NCBI GenBank assembly: GCA_016931315.1
Contig: JAFGFB010000023.1
Location: 1-33,261, forward strand
From: Anaerolineae bacterium
GTDB taxonomy: Bacteria > Chloroflexota > Anaerolineae > B4-G1 > SLSP01
Reading direction: 5' to 3'
DNA: 33,261 bases
Shown: positions 15,639 through 25,237 of the stretch, in pieces
Position numbering within the stretch: the first letter of the stretch is position 1
Layout of the letters: every line of letters starts with the position of its first letter
Notes under the pieces: model-generated
What the model was told of the DNA's origin: nothing
The model's database searches: none
What the model saw: only the letters and a program-made list of their open reading frames with translations
Program-made: the position numbers and the translations under genes

Positions 15639-16751
15639 TCAAGGATGTTGGGGGCTGGGAGTAGCGGCGGGTCCCGGTTCGGTAGGATTGGGCCCCGGTC
15701 CTGCACCGGGCTCTCCGGGACCAGCGCCGGGTTCGCCGGGCGTCGGCGTCGGTTCAACGGTTTGCGGCTCTGGAGTGGGGTCGCCAGGCCCTGCACCAGG
15801 TTCGCCGGGACCCGGTGCGACCTCTGTTGGGTTAGGTCCAGGACCGGTACTGGGTGCTGTGGGATTAGGACCAGGCCCACCACCGGGTTCGCCCGCTCCA
15901 GGCGCCGGTTCCGTCAGGTCAGGCTCTCTGGGGCCTGGCACAGGGGCCTCGGGATTCGGCGTGCGTTGTGGATCTGGCGGGCGTGTCGTGGGTGGGTCAC
16001 CGTTGGGGGCCTGCAGCCGGTCGCGACTGCGTTTGAGGATGCCATCCATCTCGCGCAGTGGCGTTTCTGGCGCCGCTCCCGGTGCGGCACTGGCAGCATG
16101 TTCTTGAAGACGCTCTCGTATCTGTTCCAGTATTTGCTCATGCAGGGCAAGCTGTTCCTGAATCTGAGCGCGGGCGTGTGTCTGGGTGGGTTCGGCTAAT
16201 TCTCCCATTGCCTGGATAGCCACATTGAGGTGGAGTTCATAACGTTCCACAGTCTGGTTAGGAATATCTTGCCCACGTTCTGCCAACTGTAGCATCTCGG
16301 CCACCCGTACCTGCGCCAGAGTGAGCGCTTGTTCCAGGCGCGCTTCAGGCGCGGCAGCCAAACGAGCCTGTGCATTTTCCCACGCAATTTTCACGGGGTA
16401 CAGGGGGGATCCGGGAAGGCTGCTCTGCGCAGCGGTGACCGCGCCGGCGCTGGCGCCCGCCATCAACGATACAATCAGTGCGATTTTCAGCAGCACGAGC
16501 ATAGGATTTGCCTCCTTGAGTGATGGAATCAGGGCATGGAATGTTTTCCCTACCCAACTTTTACGACGCACGGCAGGCGGAAAGGTTACGCTCTCGGAAG
16601 CCAATTGCCGGGCTTCGGTAAGAAATGCGGCGCGTGCAGCCTGCCAGGAAGCGGGAACAGGCTGGGGTGTTTCACGGAGCTGCTGCAACCCTTGCCGAAC
16701 AACGGTTGGCATCTCTTCGGTAGTCAATGGGTCAGGACGTTGGTCTTTCAT
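15639..16751 (-). CDS. DUF5667 membrane protein with Pro/Gly-rich tail, ECF partner
   Basis: A 370-residue single-pass protein. Residues 1-80 are cytosolic and could bind the sigma factor, though no HxxxCxxC zinc finger is present. TM about 84-106. The DUF5667 hallmark LPGSPLYPVKIAWENAQ (112-128) follows, then a predicted coiled coil to about 218, and a tail (260-370) of repeated GEPGAGPG and GPGPNPTE units that could span the cell wall. DUF5667 proteins are commonly encoded next to ECF factors in Chloroflexota and Actinobacteria and are assumed to be their regulators. The gene overlaps the upstream sigma gene by 20 bp, implying coupled translation. Confidence 0.82.
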   Translation of the reverse strand: MKDQRPDPLTTEEMPTVVRQGLQQLRETPQPVPASWQAARAAFLTEARQLASESVTFPPAVRRKSWVGKTFHALIPSLKEANPMLVLLKIALIVSLMAGASAGAVTAAQSSLPGSPLYPVKIAWENAQARLAAAPEARLEQALTLAQVRVAEMLQLAERGQDIPNQTVERYELHLNVAIQAMGELAEPTQTHARAQIQEQLALHEQILEQIRERLQEHAASAAPGAAPETPLREMDGILKRSRDRLQAPNGDPPTTRPPDPQRTPNPEAPVPGPREPDLTEPAPGAGEPGGGPGPNPTAPSTGPGPNPTEVAPGPGEPGAGPGDPTPEPQTVEPTPTPGEPGAGPGEPGAGPGPNPTEPGPAATPSPQHP

Positions 16752-17259
16752 CCAGTATCTTCCTTAGCGCCTCGATGGCGCGATGTTGCAGAGCTTTTAC
16801 TGCCCCTACTGTTTTCTCGGTAATCTGGGCGACTTGTTCCAGGCTCAACCCTTCTCCAAAGCGCAGGTTGATCACTTGTTGCTGCAGTGAAGGAAGTTTT
16901 CGGAAAGCTGCTCGTACACGGCTGATCTCCTCGCGTTGCAGGGCGGCGGCTTCTGTCTGGGGCGCTCTCGATGGCATATTTTCATCAATCTCAACCGTGT
17001 TTCTGATACTCTCCCGTCTGTAGAAATCTGTGATCAGGTTGTGCGCCACCCGGTATAGCCAGGCGGACAATTCTTGCTCCGGACCTGCTCCATGCTTCAA
17101 TGCAATCAGGAAACGGTGAAAAGTGTCGGCGACAATTTCCTGCGCACTATCAGGGCTTCCCAGATGGCGGTAGGCGTAGCGATAGATTGCCGGTGCATAG
17201 GTATCATAGACCTCGGCCAACGCGGTCTCATCCCTCCGCTGAATCCGTTCGAGTAGCAT
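16732..17259 (-). CDS. Second ECF RNA polymerase sigma factor
   Basis: An ECF factor of 175 residues from ATG 17259 (179 from the in-frame GTG 17271). Sigma-2 has ALAEVYDTYAPAIYRYAYR, QEIVADTFHRFL and AWLYRVAHNLITDFYRR; sigma-4 has LPSLQQQVINLRFGEGLSLEQVAQITEKTVGAVKALQHRA. It lacks the N-terminal extension seen in the other ECF factor of this window and differs clearly in sequence, so it belongs to a different ECF group. It is first in a two-gene unit with the DUF5667 protein, which likely controls its activity at the membrane. Confidence 0.93.
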   Translation of the reverse strand: MLLERIQRRDETALAEVYDTYAPAIYRYAYRHLGSPDSAQEIVADTFHRFLIALKHGAGPEQELSAWLYRVAHNLITDFYRRESIRNTVEIDENMPSRAPQTEAAALQREEISRVRAAFRKLPSLQQQVINLRFGEGLSLEQVAQITEKTVGAVKALQHRAIEALRKILDERPTS

Positions 17260-17315
17260 AGACCCCGCCACAATTCTTATGACGTATTAGACGCCAAAAG
17301 GATACGTTCTCTTTC

Positions 17316-17343
17316 AGCATAGATGGATTTGGGACTCCGTCAA
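17316..17343 (-). promoter_or_regulatory. Candidate promoter of the second ECF unit
   Basis: On the minus strand TTGACG (17338-17343), 16 nt, TATGCT (17316-17321), about 57 bp before ATG 17259. The match is to the housekeeping consensus; an ECF-type autoregulated promoter was not evident. Confidence 0.45.
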
Positions 17344-17349
17344 GCGTGG

Positions 17350-17377
17350 TTGCGACTGCTGAACTTAGGTGTACACT
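17350..17377 (+). promoter_or_regulatory. Candidate promoter of the YfcC operon
   Basis: TTGCGA (17350-17355), 16 nt, TACACT (17372-17377), 33 bp before ATG 17411. Each hexamer matches 4 of 6, so this is a modest call; it is the best plus-strand candidate ahead of a six-gene run. Confidence 0.35.
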
Positions 17378-17410
17378 GAGCGGATAACCACGAGAATGCG
17401 GAGGGTGTGC

Positions 17411-18868
17411 ATGGAGCGGGCTGAATCCAGAGCGGGAGCACAGATTAGCCGAAAAGCCTTCATCCAATCGGCATTGATTTTGCTGGCGTTGATGCTGGTA
17501 GTAGGTGTGGCGACGCGGGTGCTGCCGGCAGGACGCTATCTGCGTGTGATTGAGGATGGCCGTGAAATTATTGATCCCGCAACCTTCGAGGTGGTAGAAC
17601 GCCCCGATTACCCTGTCTGGCGCTGGTTTCTTGCCCCCTTTGAAGTTCTGGGTGGGCCAGATGGGCTGTCGTTAATTGGCATCACCCTTTTTATCTTGAT
17701 GGTGGGCGCCGCGTTTGCAGTCCTGGAACGCTGCGGCATTCTCAAAGCAGTGATCCTGCGCCTGGTGCGGGTATTTGGCGGGCGCAAGTATCTGCTATTG
17801 CTAGTTATCTCCTTCTTCTTCATGGTGCTGGGCGGCTTCTTCGGCATCTTCGAGGAGGTCGTCCCGCTCATCCCTCTGATGCTGGCACTATCCTACTATC
17901 TGGGCTGGGATACGCTGGTGGGGTTGGGCATGAGTATCCTGGCGACCAATGTGGGTTTTTCCGCTGCCGTGACGAATCCTTTCACCATTGGTGTAGCACA
18001 GCAACTGGCAGGGTTGCCGCTTTTCTCCGGAGCCTGGCTGCGTTTCCTTATCTTTGGCGTGATGTATGCGATTTTCGCGCTGTTTTTGGTGGGATATGCA
18101 CGCCGTGTGGAACGCAATCCGCAGCTTTCGCCAGTGTTTGTTGAAGAGGCGGCGGAGCGGACACGCTATCAGGCCTTGGATATGACGGCGCTTGAGACAG
18201 GGGAATCGCTGGGAGCGGCGCTGCGTTGGTTCTTGGTTCTCATTGTGTTGATTCTGGCGGTACTGCTGAGCCTTCCCTTTGTCCCCGTGCTATCGCAGAT
18301 AGCATTGCCGCTATTGGGGCTGTTATTTCTGTGTGCAGGACTAGGCGCGGGACGCTTGGCAGGTGTCTCCTGGAAGGCTGTGGGGGCATCGCTTTGGGAA
18401 GGTGTGTTGGGGATTGCGCCTGGGGTCGTTTTGATCTTGATGGCGGCGAGCATCAAGTATATTGCGGTCAACGGCGGGATTATGGATACGTTGTTGCATG
18501 CCGCATCAGGCATCATGTTAGGTACGGGGCCTTTGGGCGCGGCGTTGTTGATTTACGCGACCGCATTGTTCATTGAGCTCTTCATAGGTTCCGGTTCCGC
18601 CAAAGCGTTTTTGGTGCTGCCGATTCTGTTGCCGCTGGCTGATCTTGTTGGCGTAACGCGGCAGGTAGCAGTTCTGGCTTATTGTTTTGGCGATGGTTTC
18701 TCGAATCTCGCCTATCCCACAAATCCGGTCTTGCTCATCAGTCTGGGGATGACCGTGCTGAGTTACCCCAAATGGTTGCGCTGGCTGTTGCGTCTTTGGG
18801 TGTGGGTGCTTCTCGCTTCTGTGGGCTTTCTGGCGCTGGCTGTGGCGCTGCATTATGGGCCTTTCTGA
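17411..18868 (+). CDS. YfcC-family (DcuC-like) membrane transporter
   Basis: A 485-residue integral membrane protein with about 12 helices, matching the YfcC/DcuC family (C4-dicarboxylate or arginine/ornithine-type antiporters of the ion-transporter superfamily). Family marks: GGFFGIFEEVVPLIPLMLAL in the first half with the charged Glu-Glu pair, NVGFSAAVTNPFTIGVAQ, and in the second half SGSAKAFLVLPILLPLADLVG and FGDGFSNLAYPTNPVLL. Substrate is not determinable. The start is ATG 17411, with GGAGG 6 nt upstream. The next gene, a peptidase-like protein, begins 14 bp inside its end; a link between amino acid or peptide uptake and peptide breakdown is plausible. Confidence 0.87.
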   Translation: MERAESRAGAQISRKAFIQSALILLALMLVVGVATRVLPAGRYLRVIEDGREIIDPATFEVVERPDYPVWRWFLAPFEVLGGPDGLSLIGITLFILMVGAAFAVLERCGILKAVILRLVRVFGGRKYLLLLVISFFFMVLGGFFGIFEEVVPLIPLMLALSYYLGWDTLVGLGMSILATNVGFSAAVTNPFTIGVAQQLAGLPLFSGAWLRFLIFGVMYAIFALFLVGYARRVERNPQLSPVFVEEAAERTRYQALDMTALETGESLGAALRWFLVLIVLILAVLLSLPFVPVLSQIALPLLGLLFLCAGLGAGRLAGVSWKAVGASLWEGVLGIAPGVVLILMAASIKYIAVNGGIMDTLLHAASGIMLGTGPLGAALLIYATALFIELFIGSGSAKAFLVLPILLPLADLVGVTRQVAVLAYCFGDGFSNLAYPTNPVLLISLGMTVLSYPKWLRWLLRLWVWVLLASVGFLALAVALHYGPF

Positions 18869-20018
18869 GATGTGCACGACCATCTGTTTCCCTGAGACCT
18901 ATCCCGAAGCCCGTTTGCTGTTCCGAAATCTCGCGGCTGGCATACACGCCCGTTGGCCATCTGCGCGCCTGGAGGCGCGTTCTCTGGAGGGGTTTCCCGA
19001 TCTCACTACCGATTGGTTGTACGCCGCACCTTTGGAAACGCAACGGCAACTTCTCGTGGTGACGACGGGCCTTCACGGCATTGAGGGCTACGTAGGTGCA
19101 GCCGCTTTACAGTTGCTGATCGAGGAATTTCTCCCGCGTTTGGATCCTCGCGTCACCGGGCTACTGCTCATCCACGCGCTCAACCCCTGGGGCATGTTGT
19201 GCCGGCAGAAGACCAACGCCGTGAATGTGGACCTCAACCGCAACTTCATCCTGGATGGAGCCTACCCTGTTGACTTCAACGCGGATTACTCAGCCCTACA
19301 TAGGGTACTTTCGCGCTCTCAACCGGTGCGCCACCTTGACCTGAGGATGCTGCGTTTTCTATTTGCCCTGGCTCAGGTATTGCGCCAATCTTCAGCCGCT
19401 CGTGTGCAGGAAGCGTTTTTGCTCGGTCAATACCGCCATGCCGATGGCATCTACTACGGCGGCACGACACTGGCAGAGGAACTGCAATTGCTGCTGCATC
19501 TGTTGCGCCCTCATCTGGCTGAGTATGAGCAGGTGACCTATCTGGAGATGCACACGGGTTATGGCCCCCGTAATCAAATGAGCCTGGTGCATTCTCCACA
19601 GGAGCCGCGTAGCAATCACGAGTTGGCTGTGCAGCTCAATTATCCTCTGGTAGTGCGTACGGAACCTGGGGCTTTCTATGCTATTCGCGGGGACGTGGTG
19701 GATGGCTTGGTCGCGCTCGCGCGGAGCGAGGCTCCCCGAACGCGTTTCTATGGTGCGACTTTCGAGTTTGGTACGTTGGGAGACAGTCTGTTCAATAAAA
19801 TCCGTAGCATGCAGACTATGGTGTTAGCCAATCAGCTACGGCATCATGGCGCTGTTAGCGCATCAGTGGGGGAGGAAGTGCAACACCGTTTCGAGGCGCT
19901 TTATGCTCCGCGTGTTGCTAGCTGGCAGGAGAAAGTATTGGCTGATGCGAAGCGAGCTTTTGAGGGTATTCTGCGCGCGGAGAATTTTCTCCAGCCAAAG
20001 GATGTGGTTAGCTTATGA
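18855..20018 (+). CDS. DUF2817 zinc carboxypeptidase-like (M14) protein
   Basis: A 387-residue soluble protein of the DUF2817 branch of the M14 carboxypeptidase/deacylase clan. Zinc ligands are His74 and Glu77 (GLHGIEG) and His233 (LEMHTGYG); NVDLNRNF (124-131) corresponds to the substrate-binding Asn-Arg pair of M14, and Glu304 (FEFGT) is the likely catalytic glutamate. It probably cleaves peptides or amide bonds; the substrate is unknown. No signal peptide. The ATG overlaps the transporter gene by 14 bp (an in-frame ATG at 18870 is an alternative), and its stop overlaps the histidine kinase start as ATGA. Confidence 0.85.
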   Translation: MGLSEMCTTICFPETYPEARLLFRNLAAGIHARWPSARLEARSLEGFPDLTTDWLYAAPLETQRQLLVVTTGLHGIEGYVGAAALQLLIEEFLPRLDPRVTGLLLIHALNPWGMLCRQKTNAVNVDLNRNFILDGAYPVDFNADYSALHRVLSRSQPVRHLDLRMLRFLFALAQVLRQSSAARVQEAFLLGQYRHADGIYYGGTTLAEELQLLLHLLRPHLAEYEQVTYLEMHTGYGPRNQMSLVHSPQEPRSNHELAVQLNYPLVVRTEPGAFYAIRGDVVDGLVALARSEAPRTRFYGATFEFGTLGDSLFNKIRSMQTMVLANQLRHHGAVSASVGEEVQHRFEALYAPRVASWQEKVLADAKRAFEGILRAENFLQPKDVVSL

Positions 20019-23000
20019 ACGAGCAGGGTAAGCAAGGATACCACGAGGCACTGCTTCAAAGTTTGAATGCCTATGTTCTGGCATTGGGCAGTGCCAGGTT
20101 TTCAGAGGATTTGTTTGCGTTAGCGGCGCGACAACTGCAGAAAACGCTCGATGCTGTAGCGGTGGTGATTTTTGCTTATGAGGAGCAAACAGACAACCTG
20201 ATCGCGCTTCATACGACGCTTCAGGAAGGAGAAGATCTCAGGCTTGCGCGCATTCTGGGGCGCGGCATCAAGGGGCAATCATGGAAGTTGCCCCTGGCAT
20301 CGCGTCAACGCTTGATCCGCGAACGTGTTGTACTCGAGCCGGGTGTGACCGGAATCAGTTTTGGTGAGATTCCATCCCCGATTGGTGCGTTGATTGAGCG
20401 TGCTTTTGGGGTGGGGTGGTTTGCGGCGCTGGTTTTACAGCAGGATGAGGATTTTGTGGGGGTGGCAGTCATCGCATGGAAGCTGGGAGTGCAACCTCCC
20501 GCCGCCGTGGCGCTTCAGGCTTTTGCGACTGTGACGGGCAGCGCTATACGCCGGTGGCGCGCCGAAAGTTCATTGCGTGAAAGTGAGCAGCGCTGGCAGT
20601 TTGCCCTGGAAGGCGCTGGAGATGGCGTCTGGGATTGGAATATCCAGACGGATGAGGTTTTCTTTTCCCGGCAATGGAAGGCGATGCTTGGATATTCGGA
20701 GCATGAAATCGGCACCTCATTGGGTGAGTGGAGCGGTCGCGTATATTCCGAGGATCAGTTGGACTGTCAGACTGACCTGACCCGGCATTTCAATGGGGAG
20801 ACCCCTGTTTATCAGAACGAACACCGGTTACGTTGTAAAGATGGCTCCTATAAGTGGGTTCTTGACCGCGGGAAAATCGTGGAGTGGACTCCCGATGGAC
20901 GCCCCTTGCGCATGATCGGCACGCATACGGATATTACTGCACGTAAGCAAGCAGAGGCTAATCTACGGCAACTCAAGGAATTCAACGAGAGCGTTATCAT
21001 CAATATGACCGAGGGTGTCGTGATGACGGATGCGCTTGGGACAGTGATCTTTGTCAATCCCGCTATGGTAACGATGCTGGGTTGCACCGTGAAAGAATTG
21101 CTGGGCCAATCCTGGATGGTTTTTGTCCCACCGGAGAGTCATCCGGTTGTTCGCGCTGCGGACGTGCGTCGTGCTGCCGGTCAATCAGATCGTTATGAGG
21201 TAGACTTGCGACGGAAGGATGGTCGCTTGCTTTCTACTTTGGTCAGTGGGGGCCCCTATTTTGATCCCAAAACGGATACTTTTGCCGGTACGGTGGCGGT
21301 TTTTACGGATATCACCGAGCGCAAACGTGCCGAGGAGGCGTTGCGTCTTCAATCATTGGTACTGGATCAGATTCATGATCATGTCACAATTACGGACCTG
21401 GATGGGCGCATCACGTATGTGAACGATATTGAGAGCCGCGCGCTCAAGCAGCCGCGGGAAGCGCTTATTGGCCGCAGTGTTAAGGATTACGGTGAAGACC
21501 CCGTCCGTGGAGCAACGCAGCGTGAGATTATCAACCAGACTCTACAAACTAGCTATTGGCGCGGCGAAGTGGTTAACTATGCGGCTGATGGTTCGGAGGT
21601 TATTTTTGATGCCCGAACGCAGTTGATTCATGATGCGGATGGCGCGCCGCTCGTGATGTGTGGGATTGCGACGGATATCACTGAGCGCAAGCGGGTTGAG
21701 ATGGAATTGCGACGCCGCACCGTAGTCCTCGCGGGGTTGAACGAGACTGCCTTGGCGTTGGCAGAGCAACAGGACTTGGAAACCTTGTTACGTATCATTG
21801 TTGAGCGCTCACTCTTGATGCTAGATGCCAGGGCAGGCAGTATCTATCTCTATCGCTCGACTACGGATGATCTCAAACGACATTTTGTTTGTGGACGCGA
21901 GGACCCACAAGTGGGCGATGTGATACAGAGGGGCGAGGGTTTGGTGGGTAAGGTATTGGATAGCTGTCACTCCCTCATCGTAGATGATTATATGTCCTGG
22001 AATGGGCGCTCTCCGCAGTATAGGGTAATGGAGTGTTTGGCTGGTATTGGATCGCCTATCATTTGGCGGACGCACGTATTGGGAGTACTGCTCTTGCGCG
22101 ACGAAGCCCCACGACGCTTCTCTGAGGCGGATCGTACACTTTTGGAGAGTCTGGCTTCCCTTGCAGCTGCGGCGTTGGAAAATACCCATTTGTTGGAGAC
22201 GGAGCGCGCGCAACGCCATCTGGCAGAAACGCTGCGCGAGGTTGCAGCGGTCTTGAGCAGTAGTTTGAACCGGGAAAGGGTGTTGACGTTGATCCTGGAG
22301 CAACTGGCGCGTGTGGTTGCGTATGATAGCGCTTCAGTCATGTTAACCGGAGAATCTACTTTGAACATCGTTGCCGCGCGCGGCTTCCAATCCCGCAGCC
22401 AGTGGGATGTGGGGTTGCGGGCGGAAGCCCTCGAACATATCCAAACTGTGTTGGAAGAACGCCATCCTGTGATTATCCTTGAGACTGAAACGGACGCACG
22501 TTGGCAGCGTCTTCCTGGGTCGGAATATATTCGTTCCTGGTTAGGTGTGCCATTGGTGGTTCAGGATCGTGTCATTGGTCTTATCAATCTTGATAGCTCC
22601 CAGCCGCATTATTATACGCCGGCGCATGGCGACCTAACGGCAGCATTTGCTAATCAGGCCGCGATTGCGATTGAAAATGCCCGCTTGTATGAAGATATTC
22701 GGCAGCGGATGGATGACCTGCACCGGGCGCAGGCACAGCTGGTGCAATCTGCAAAGATGGCAGCCATCGGACGTCTGTCGGCAGGTATCGCACACGAACT
22801 CAATAACCCGCTGACCGCGATTCTGCTTTCGGCAAAAGCGTTGCTGCGGCGATTGCCTGAAGCCAGTGAGGAGCAGCGCGAACTGGCTGCTATTGTGGAT
22901 GAGGCTCGCCGTACTACGGATATCGTACGAGGTTTGCTCGATTTCTCCCGGCAGACCGAACTCCATCGCCAGTGGCTGGACGTCAACCAAGTCTTGCAGG

Positions 23001-23455
23001 AATCGCTGGCGTTGGTGCGCCGGTTGATTGCGCAGCGCGGCATTGTGATCCAGGAACTCTATGCTCCAGATTTGCCCCAGTTGTATCTGGATGCTAACCG
23101 GATGAAACAGGTTTTCCTCAATCTCATCACTAACGCGGCGGATGCTATGCCAAAATCAGGGCAGCTGACGCTGCTCAGCGAGCGCGTAGGGGCAGAGGTT
23201 GCTGTTCGAATAAGAGATACTGGCGCCGGAATCCTACCGGAGCATTTGCACCGGCTCTTTGAGCCTTTCTTCACGACCAAACCGGTGGGGGAGGGAACAG
23301 GATTGGGATTGTCGGTTAGCTTGGGGATTGTCCAGGATCATGGGGGGCGCATTGGCGTTGAGAGCCAGGTGGGCGAGGGGAGCTGCTTCAGTGTTATATT
23401 GCCGGTAGCAGTTACCGAAAAACAGCGTCTTCTGGGGGAGGAGATTTTGGGGTGA
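20015..23455 (+). CDS. Multi-sensor GAF/PAS histidine kinase, soluble
   Basis: A 1146-residue kinase without membrane segments. Order: a degenerate GAF-like region (about 20-185), PAS (188-310), PAS (315-440), PAS (445-560), the three each ending in a DITxRK-type motif, GAF (565-735), GAF (745-900), dimerisation/phosphoacceptor domain with His927 in GIAHELNNPLTAI, then the ATPase with N box NLITNAADAMP, G1 DTGAGI, F box LFEPFFTTK and G2 GTGLGLS. It ends after the ATPase with no receiver domain. No response regulator is encoded anywhere in the window, so its partner lies elsewhere. It is coupled by 4-bp overlaps to the genes on both sides. Cytosolic ligands or redox or light cues are possible inputs. 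Confidence 0.93.
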   Translation: MNEQGKQGYHEALLQSLNAYVLALGSARFSEDLFALAARQLQKTLDAVAVVIFAYEEQTDNLIALHTTLQEGEDLRLARILGRGIKGQSWKLPLASRQRLIRERVVLEPGVTGISFGEIPSPIGALIERAFGVGWFAALVLQQDEDFVGVAVIAWKLGVQPPAAVALQAFATVTGSAIRRWRAESSLRESEQRWQFALEGAGDGVWDWNIQTDEVFFSRQWKAMLGYSEHEIGTSLGEWSGRVYSEDQLDCQTDLTRHFNGETPVYQNEHRLRCKDGSYKWVLDRGKIVEWTPDGRPLRMIGTHTDITARKQAEANLRQLKEFNESVIINMTEGVVMTDALGTVIFVNPAMVTMLGCTVKELLGQSWMVFVPPESHPVVRAADVRRAAGQSDRYEVDLRRKDGRLLSTLVSGGPYFDPKTDTFAGTVAVFTDITERKRAEEALRLQSLVLDQIHDHVTITDLDGRITYVNDIESRALKQPREALIGRSVKDYGEDPVRGATQREIINQTLQTSYWRGEVVNYAADGSEVIFDARTQLIHDADGAPLVMCGIATDITERKRVEMELRRRTVVLAGLNETALALAEQQDLETLLRIIVERSLLMLDARAGSIYLYRSTTDDLKRHFVCGREDPQVGDVIQRGEGLVGKVLDSCHSLIVDDYMSWNGRSPQYRVMECLAGIGSPIIWRTHVLGVLLLRDEAPRRFSEADRTLLESLASLAAAALENTHLLETERAQRHLAETLREVAAVLSSSLNRERVLTLILEQLARVVAYDSASVMLTGESTLNIVAARGFQSRSQWDVGLRAEALEHIQTVLEERHPVIILETETDARWQRLPGSEYIRSWLGVPLVVQDRVIGLINLDSSQPHYYTPAHGDLTAAFANQAAIAIENARLYEDIRQRMDDLHRAQAQLVQSAKMAAIGRLSAGIAHELNNPLTAILLSAKALLRRLPEASEEQRELAAIVDEARRTTDIVRGLLDFSRQTELHRQWLDVNQVLQESLALVRRLIAQRGIVIQELYAPDLPQLYLDANRMKQVFLNLITNAADAMPKSGQLTLLSERVGAEVAVRIRDTGAGILPEHLHRLFEPFFTTKPVGEGTGLGLSVSLGIVQDHGGRIGVESQVGEGSCFSVILPVAVTEKQRLLGEEILG

Positions 23456-24276
23456 GATCGGTGTTGAAGATTGAGAGCTTGCAGAATTCGCGTGTGAAAA
23501 ACGCGGTGCGGTTGAACGAGGCGCGGGAGCGGTCTGCACAGCAGCGCACCCTGGTGGAGGGCTATCGTCCGTTGCTGCGCGCGGTGGAAAACGGCTATCC
23601 TTTGGAGGAGGTATATTTTTGCCCGGCTTTATTCCTGGGTGAAAATGAGCCAGCCTTGCTGGAGCGGGCTGCGCAGGCGGGCGCGGCACTGATTGAATTG
23701 ACCGAGGAGCCTTTGCGCAAGATCACGACTCGCAACCGCCCAGAAGGGTTATTGGCGCTGGTTCCCATCATCCGCCGTCCGTTGGAAAGCCATCATCCAG
23801 AAGCGCACGGCTTCTACTTGATTGTGGAGCGCATTGAACGCCCCGGCAATCTGGGCACCATTTTCCGTTCTGCGGATGCGGCAGGCGTGACGGGTGTGAT
23901 TATTTGTAACCCCCAGACGGATGCTTTTAACCCAGAGGTGATTCGCGCCAGCATTGGGACAGTGTTCGCCACGCCGATGTTTGAGGCGCGCAGCGTTGAA
24001 GCGCTCGCCTGGTGCCGGCGTTATGGATTGCGGACCGTGGCTGCCACGCCCCACACCGACTTATTCTACACCGACGCGGACCTGACGCCGGCTTTGGCTG
24101 TTGTAATCGGCGCTGAGAAAGTGGGCTTGAGCGAGGTGTGGCTGGAGCAAGCTGACTTACAAGTGCGGATTCCGATGCTGGGGCAGGCAGATTCTCTTAA
24201 TGTAGCGACGGCAACGACGTTGCTCCTTTACGAAGTGTTGCGGCAACGGGGCGTGCGCGAGGTACCGCATTCTTGA
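23452..24276 (+). CDS. TrmH/SpoU-family RNA 2'-O-ribose methyltransferase
   Basis: A 274-residue knotted (SPOUT) methyltransferase that methylates a ribose 2'-OH in rRNA or tRNA with S-adenosylmethionine. An N-terminal substrate-binding domain (SLQNSRVKNAVRL...VEGYRPL) precedes the catalytic part with motif 1 ERPGNLGTIFRSADA (Asn133, Arg139), motif 2 VVIGAEKVGLS (218-226) and motif 3 IPMLGQADSLNVATA (Ser248, Asn250). The RlmB/TsnR-like layout suggests 23S rRNA, but the exact site is not predictable. It starts at GTG 23452, overlapping the kinase stop, with GGGGGAGGAG upstream. Confidence 0.92.
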   Translation: MRSVLKIESLQNSRVKNAVRLNEARERSAQQRTLVEGYRPLLRAVENGYPLEEVYFCPALFLGENEPALLERAAQAGAALIELTEEPLRKITTRNRPEGLLALVPIIRRPLESHHPEAHGFYLIVERIERPGNLGTIFRSADAAGVTGVIICNPQTDAFNPEVIRASIGTVFATPMFEARSVEALAWCRRYGLRTVAATPHTDLFYTDADLTPALAVVIGAEKVGLSEVWLEQADLQVRIPMLGQADSLNVATATTLLLYEVLRQRGVREVPHS

Positions 24277-24292
24277 GGAGCCGGGAGTCATT

Positions 24293-25180
24293 ATGCAGCC
24301 CTCTTTCGTCTTTTTGAACGCGGATGGTTGGCAGGAGTACGCGCTGCTGGATAGTGGCGATGGACGCAAGCTGGAGCGCTTTGGTCCTTACACTTTTGTG
24401 CGCTCTGAGCCACGCGCGATGTGGCGTCCCGCACTGCCAGCGCGCCAATGGGATGTTGCTGATGCGGTGTTTCAGCTGACAGGCGAAGAGAGTGGCGGAA
24501 ACTGGGGCTTCCGGCGCAAGCTACCGGCAACCTGGACCTTGCAGTACAAGGGGCTGCGTTTTGAAGCCCAGGCGACGTCTTCGCGGCACATGGGCGTTTT
24601 TCCAGAGCAAGCAGTGCATTGGGATTGGATTGCCAGCCAAATCCGGGCTGTGCAACGTCCGGTGCGCGTGCTCAACCTCTTTGGCTATACTGGATTGGCG
24701 ACCCTGGCGGCAGCACAAGCGGGCGCCGAAGTGACCCATGTGGATGCTGCCAAGCGCGCCATCACGCAGGCGCGGCGCAATCAGGAACTTTCCGGTCTGG
24801 CAGAGCGCCCTATCCGCTGGATTGTGGAGGATGCGCTCAAATACATTCAGCGTGAAGTGCGCCGTGGCTCGCGTTATGATGGGCTGATCCTCGACCCGCC
24901 TAAATTCGGCAGGGGCGCCGGGGGCAAAGTGTGGGAGTTCTTCGAGCATTTTCCGGAATTATTGGATACCTGTAGGGAGCTGCTTAGCCCCAAGCCATTG
25001 TTTGTGGTGCTCACGGCGTATGCGGTGCAGGCGTCGGCGCTGTATCTGTACCATGCTTTGGAAGGACGACTATCTGAGTTGGGGGGGGCGCTCACAGCAG
25101 GTGAGCTGGTCACGGTTGAGCGAAGTGCGGGGCGCTGGCTTTCACAGGCGATTTTTGCCCGGTGGACTGCTTTGGGCTGA
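24293..25180 (+). CDS. Class I SAM-dependent methyltransferase, RlmI/RlmK type
   Basis: A 295-residue Rossmann-fold methyltransferase. Motif I is RVLNLFGYTGLATLAAAQAG (125-144), the SAM ribose acidic residue lies in THVDAAK (Asp151), and motif IV is DPPKFGRG (201-208), which together mark the RlmI/RlmK group of 23S rRNA m5C/m7G enzymes. It lacks the N-terminal PUA domain of E. coli RlmI and is shorter, closer to the stand-alone Methyltrans_SAM family. It lies 16 bp after the TrmH-type gene, forming a probable two-gene rRNA modification unit. Confidence 0.88.
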   Translation: MQPSFVFLNADGWQEYALLDSGDGRKLERFGPYTFVRSEPRAMWRPALPARQWDVADAVFQLTGEESGGNWGFRRKLPATWTLQYKGLRFEAQATSSRHMGVFPEQAVHWDWIASQIRAVQRPVRVLNLFGYTGLATLAAAQAGAEVTHVDAAKRAITQARRNQELSGLAERPIRWIVEDALKYIQREVRRGSRYDGLILDPPKFGRGAGGKVWEFFEHFPELLDTCRELLSPKPLFVVLTAYAVQASALYLYHALEGRLSELGGALTAGELVTVERSAGRWLSQAIFARWTALG

Positions 25181-25237
25181 AGCCAATCGCGGGAGACATG
25201 TAATGGTCGGCACGAGCTATTGTCCAGGAGTTCTGAG

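Noticed and set aside
15628-16199. Two overlapping Gly-rich plus-strand ORFs over the DUF5667 tail
   Set aside because: They are antisense readings of the Pro/Gly repeat; low complexity explains their openness.
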